Of a stretch of 64,000 nucleotides of DNA, positions 60,257 to 64,000 are shown piece after piece. Source of the DNA: Absidia repens (lineage: Eukaryota; Mucoromycota; Mucoromycetes; Mucorales; Cunninghamellaceae); assembly GCA_002105175.1 (NCBI GenBank), contig MCGE01000033.1, positions 248,001-312,000 on the forward strand, in the 5' to 3' direction. Positions within the stretch are counted from its first letter, which is position 1. Each line of letters opens with the position of its first letter. The notes below the pieces were generated by a model. The model was not told the origin of the DNA and did no database searches. It saw only the letters and a list, made by a program, of their open reading frames with translations. The translations under genes were made by a program, and so were the position numbers.

Positions 60257-60579
60257 CATGATCAGTCTCTTATACTGCAACTCTCCTTGTCCTTTTGATA
60301 TTTATTCGTTGCTTACCAGTTAACGGCGGATGGGTTGACTTTGGGATTTGATCTGCTCAATTGATGAGTGCAAATTTTTGCCATTTGTCTCCAAACTGCA
60401 TTTTGAAACCGAATCAAACGATCGTGTTCAATTTTTATTGATTTTTGTTCCTTTTCATCAGCATTGTTTTGTTTTTTTTTTATTTGAATCAATTGTTTTT
60501 TGATTTCGTGGTTGGCTTGAATGATGTCGTTTACATCCCACTCATGCGCTAGATAATCCACACATACACAGGCAGTCAT
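59408..60579 (-). CDS. Reg1-type PP1 regulatory subunit (DUF1752 domain)
   Basis: Three exons, 60317-60579, 60193-60215 (23 nt) and 59408-60102, sum to 981 nt, giving 326 aa with no stop. The joined N-terminus gives VDYLAHEWDVNDIIQANHEI, then RLIRFQNAVWRQMAKI and NWQKESDITWLYGPLY, the hallmark of the fungal DUF1752 domain found in Reg1/Reg2 and in nitrogen GATA factors (VDYLxHxW ... RLxNAxWR ... NWxKxxDxTWLYGPL). It is followed by EGIKSVLKKPASSLRL and SSSVRFNPDIEELEYLPESP, an RVxF-type PP1-docking site as in Reg1, and an acidic run. There is no GATA zinc finger, so a Reg1-like targeting subunit of Glc7/PP1 in carbon signalling is favoured (inference). A hydrophobic C-terminal segment (DLVSLLITWLMFQSLLPFTW) is unusual for Reg1 and suggests membrane anchoring or a wrongly included 3' frame. 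Confidence 0.82.
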
Positions 60580-61313
60580 TTCGTATATATGATATAAAAA
60601 AGGGAGAGTTTTGTCGAGGGTATAAGTGTGAATGTATGTGTATGTGTGTGTGAGTGAGAAAAAAAAAAAAGTCAAAAAGTATTAAAAAGAGGGGAGAGGG
60701 AGGGAAAAATGTAAAAAGGGGAAAAGAAAATGGAGAACCCGACATTTTTATATTATTCTATTTTTTGTCAGCTTTACACATATACACAAAACTAGTTTGT
60801 TTTTACACACTTTCACGCCACACAACCATAATCTGTGACATATCGGAATGTCTTATTGGGCGATCGCTCTTTTCTCCCACACCCGCTATTTTTTTTTTAC
60901 TTTGGGAGCTTCATGAAGATTCATGCACGGGCCTACTTTTATGGATGGGTGTTTTTTTTATGAAACATAATATTATCAATCAGCAACAATTGAACACCAC
61001 GTGCCAGTATTTGGGCTGGGCGCTTTTCCCATCTCATTTAATGTGTTACCTTCACCAAAATGCTCACACAAAAGAATATCCGTGCGTCCAATATCATAGA
61101 GCATGTAACCATCGAGTCGAGACAGAAACTTTTTTTTTTCTTTTGCTAAATTCAACATCAATTCATCGAGTATCATTTTTTGCTGTGATTTGTGATTGGC
61201 GGTGTCTTAAAATGCTGGTTGGTTGGTTGGTCATCTCTGACTCTTTTTTTTCTGTTTCTCCTTTTTTTTTCTTCTCTCTCTTACTTGTATTTCATATTTC
61301 GATTTAAACGATC
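60580..61313. promoter_or_regulatory. Divergent promoter region, REG1-like/NAR1
   Basis: 734 bp between divergent start codons. Pyrimidine tracts (61242-61290) lie just upstream of the NAR1 ATG. A plus-strand frame of 217 aa across 60654-61307 is of uneven composition, ends just before NAR1 and is treated as spurious. Confidence 0.45.
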
Positions 61314-63347
61314 ATGGCCTTCTCTTCTGCTCTGATCTTGACAGATCTCAACGATTACATTGCTCCTTCTCAAGAATGCATTAAACCTGTTGAAGTCAAA
61401 AAGTCTGGTGACAACAATGGATCTGTAAGTAATCGCAGGCTAAAAGTAAAATACCTCAAAAATGTACTGATGGTCTCTCTCTTTATATTTGTAGTCTGAA
61501 ATTAAGGTTGACAACGAAGGTGCCTACTATGAAATATCTCAAGACGGTGGTGAATCCAAACTAGAACAAGCTTCTATCTCTCTTAATGATTGTTTGGCTT
61601 GCAGGTATGAAATCAGTATTACTTTCGTTATTATTTGATTGATGACTCATCGATGTATATTATAGTGGCTGCGTCACCTCTGCGGAAAGTGTTTTGATTA
61701 CGATGCAATCGCAGGAAGAGCTCTACAATATTCTCAAGGCGAATCAACAACAACAGGATCCGAACGAGCTTCGAACTATCGTCATTTCCATCAGTCCTCA
61801 GTCCAAAGCGTCACTGGCGGCCAAATACCGACTCTCGTCACTGCAGGTACACAAACGACTTGTCACCTTCTTCAAACATCACCTGGGTGTTCACCATGTA
61901 TTTGACATTGCCTATGCTCGAGACTTATCGTTGGTGGAATCGGCAAAGGAGTTTGTGGAACGATATCACTCCTATCTACGTCAAGGCGGCGATTTGATTG
62001 AACAACAAGCGCAACAGCAACAACAACAACAACCAGAAGAAGGCGGCGGTAGACAAAGACGAAGGAAACAGGCTCCCTCAGGTCAACAACAACAGCAACA
62101 ACAACAAAGTATTCCTATGCTAGCTTCGTCTTGTCCTGGATGGGTATGTTATGCTGAAAAGACTCATGGTGAAGTGCTACCTCACATCTCCGCTACCAAA
62201 TCACCGCAACAGATGATGGGATCTTTAGTGAAAGATTACTTGGCCACAAAAACAAATACTAGGTAATACAAAAACAACTGTGATTTGGGAACGGAATTGA
62301 AAATGACAGAATAAGGTTTCAATAGTGATGATATTAACTTTTAGTGTGCAATCTTTTTTTATTTTTTTTATTTTTTTTATAGACCTGATCATATCTACCA
62401 TGTCTCAGTGATGCCATGTTATGACAAAAAACTGGAAGCAAGTCGTCCTGATTTCTTTTTGGAAAAGTACAATACCCGAGAGGTGGATTGCGTTTTGACT
62501 ACTGGTGAAGTGGACAAAATGTTTATGGAACAAAACATTGACTTTACCCAATTACCTGAATCTCCTATTGATGATATGTAAGCTGCTACTACTAACGTTT
62601 AATCCTCTTATACATAGCTGACACATATCATTTTCTCTTTATGAATAGATTCAACAAAGCGGATGTGGATCCTTCTACTCAACAAGAAACTATCTACGGT
62701 ACACCAGGGTCGTCATCAGGTGGTTCTTTGGAATACATTTTGGCCAGTGCAGCAAGAGAACTATTCCAACTCAACGATGTCCCTGCAGATCCTCAACAAC
62801 AACAACAGCAACAAAATGGTCGTGTGGTAATCAAAATGGGCAAAAATGCGGATGTCAAGGAGTATATGCTACAAGCAGATGACGGACGTATTTTGCTTCG
62901 ATTTGCATCGGCTTATGGATTCAGGAACATTCAAAACATTGTACGGAAGATCAAGACTGGGAAATGCAATTATCATTATGTTGAAGTGATGGCTTGCCCT
63001 GGTGGATGTGCTAATGGTGGTGGTCAATTACCTGCTCAGGAACAAGCTAATTTGGAACAGGTCATTCCTGTCAAGGACTGGGTGCAACATGTTGAACAGA
63101 TCTATCGTGCTGCTCCTTGTGTGGCGCCTGAATCAAATGAATCTTTGAAAGCTGTTTACAAGTAAGTTTTTTAAAACAAAAGTAAAACGTCGTAATGATG
63201 AAAGCTCAGCCCAGGAACTAAATTAATTTTTCTTGTGATAGTGAATGGTTAGGAATGTCTTCCCCTGTAGATCATGTCAAATTGCTACGAACTGCATATC
63301 ACGCTGTTACCCAAAGTCTGGCAAATCCTTTAGCTACCAAATGGTGA
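61314..63347 (+). CDS. NAR1: Nar1, cytosolic Fe-S assembly protein (Fe-only hydrogenase-like)
   Basis: Nar1 binds two 4Fe-4S clusters and links early and late steps of the cytosolic iron-sulfur assembly (CIA) pathway. Six exons, ATG 61314 ([20 protein letters not shown]), TGA at 63345. N-terminal cluster ligands: the Cys in QECIKP and the trio CLACSGC. C-terminal cluster ligands: [20 protein letters not shown] and [13 protein letters not shown]. All eight Cys are in place, and the end is Trp (ATKW), as in Nar1 and other CIA clients that end in an aromatic residue read by the CIA targeting complex. Two Gln-rich inserts interrupt the enzyme-like core (around [14 protein letters not shown] and [14 protein letters not shown]), longer than in most relatives. 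Confidence 0.95.
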
Positions 63348-63755
63348 AGTGCTGTTTTTTTTATTGGTAGTTGTAGATCATCGCCTCCTTTCCTCCACAC
63401 TCACATTCTGCTCCCGCACCTCTTTTTATTTATTTTTTATATACTCCATTTGTACAATGTAGATATTATTGATCTTTGATACATTAAGATTATATCTCTT
63501 TTCCCTCCCTTGTAGATTTACTTGATTTTCTTCTTCTTCTCTTATTTACCAATCCAATTGCTATCCTTCAATAAACTTCACATTTTATTTATTTTTTTAT
63601 ATCTTACCATGAAAAGCGGCGGGGATTGAAAACCACGCTATTTTGCTGTCTCCTGCCATCCCACCTGGGTCACCTTCCTCTTTTCTTTTTCTTTTCTTTC
63701 TCTCTCTTTTTTTTTTTTTTTTACCTTTTATTGTTCCTTGATTAGAATAAAAACA
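63348..63755. other. NAR1 3' region and NudE promoter
   Basis: AATAAA at 63570-63575 is a candidate NAR1 polyadenylation signal, 225 nt after the stop. A pyrimidine tract (63676-63722, ending in a T homopolymer) precedes the next ATG. No other gene. Confidence 0.5.
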
Positions 63756-64000
63756 ATGGCTATGGATATGTCTATGTCATCACGCATTATGTAAGTTGTC
63801 AAAATAAAAAGTATACTAGCCTTTTTTCCTATTATATTAATTTATTTATTCCTTTAGGCAATTCAATTCGGCTCAGGACGAACTTGACTACTACAGAAAC
63901 CATGCAGAAAATCTAGAACTTACTTTACAAGATACAAGGGCGGCACTAGATGAATTCCAGGTCTCATCGCGCGAATTGGAAGAAGAACTGGAAAAGGAAT
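63756..64000 (+). CDS. NudE/Ndel1 homologue, 5' part (partial)
   Basis: Runs off the window end. Exon 1 (ATG 63756, MAMDMSMSSRIM) joins an exon starting after AG at 63858; together they give FNSAQDELDYYRNHAENLEL, then TLQDTRAALDEFQVSSRELE and EELEKE. The ELxYYxxxxExLExxLxDxxxxLxEFQxSSRELExELE pattern is the N-terminal coiled coil of fungal NudE (Aspergillus NudE, Neurospora RO-11), which binds LIS1/NudF and dynein. Only the first 60 or so residues are visible; the C-terminal part cannot be judged. Confidence 0.8.

Noticed and set aside
60654..61307. Plus-strand ORF of 217 aa upstream of NAR1
   Set aside because: Uneven composition with Phe and Lys runs, overlaps the Reg1-type 5' region on the other strand, and has no motif; most of it is promoter DNA.

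Overview
The window is nuclear DNA of a filamentous fungus, most likely an early-diverging Mucoromycota/Mucorales-type zygomycete. The sequence shows AT-rich intergenic DNA, many short GT-AG introns stuffed with poly-T/poly-A or TA runs, and proteins carrying long Gln, Ser, Asn and Pro runs. It holds fungal families (Mub1/SamB, Tvp38, Csc1, Reg1-type PP1 regulator, group X hybrid histidine kinase) together with a DET1 homologue, a gene absent from the common yeasts. There are no bacterial operons, CRISPR arrays or intact tRNA/rRNA genes. The genus is inference only.

Layout. 0.3-10 kb (minus): a small unidentified three-exon gene, then a giant hybrid histidine kinase (kinase-like, ATPase, GAF, HisKA, HATPase, receiver). 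10.5-16 kb (minus): a doubtful small membrane ORF, a C2/proline-rich protein resembling Fic1/Inn1, and a USP-type deubiquitinase. 16.4-17 kb: first copy of a dispersed repeat. 17.6-22.3 kb (minus): a coiled-coil protein ending in PPAY and a transmembrane SH3 protein. 23-24.7 kb: second repeat copy and unresolved DNA. 24.8-35.7 kb (plus): TVP38, a secreted polyamine-oxidase-like flavoenzyme and DNA2. 36.4-37.1 kb: third repeat copy. 38.8-43.6 kb: DET1 (minus) and MUB1 (plus), head to head. 44.7-53.3 kb (minus): a Csc1/OSCA-type channel and a Dbl-family RhoGEF. 54.3-56.1 kb: a small Ser-rich protein and a lineage-specific unknown. 56.4-57 kb: fourth repeat copy. 59.4-60.6 kb (minus): a Reg1-type PP1 regulator recovered by joining three exons, one of them only 23 nt. 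61.3-64 kb (plus): NAR1 and the first exons of a NudE homologue.

Most genes are unrelated housekeeping or signalling functions; there is no gene cluster. Recurrent themes are signalling (histidine kinase, RhoGEF, C2, SH3, PP1 regulator) and ubiquitin (USP, DET1, Mub1, PPxY protein). The items most worth a second look are the four-copy dispersed repeat with a tRNA-like end, the fungal DET1, the pseudokinase-like head of the histidine kinase, a duplicated acidic motif in DNA2, the micro-exon PP1 regulator, and three genes (histidine kinase, SH3 protein, DET1) whose reading frame breaks without a visible intron. I see no convincing wholly new multi-gene system.
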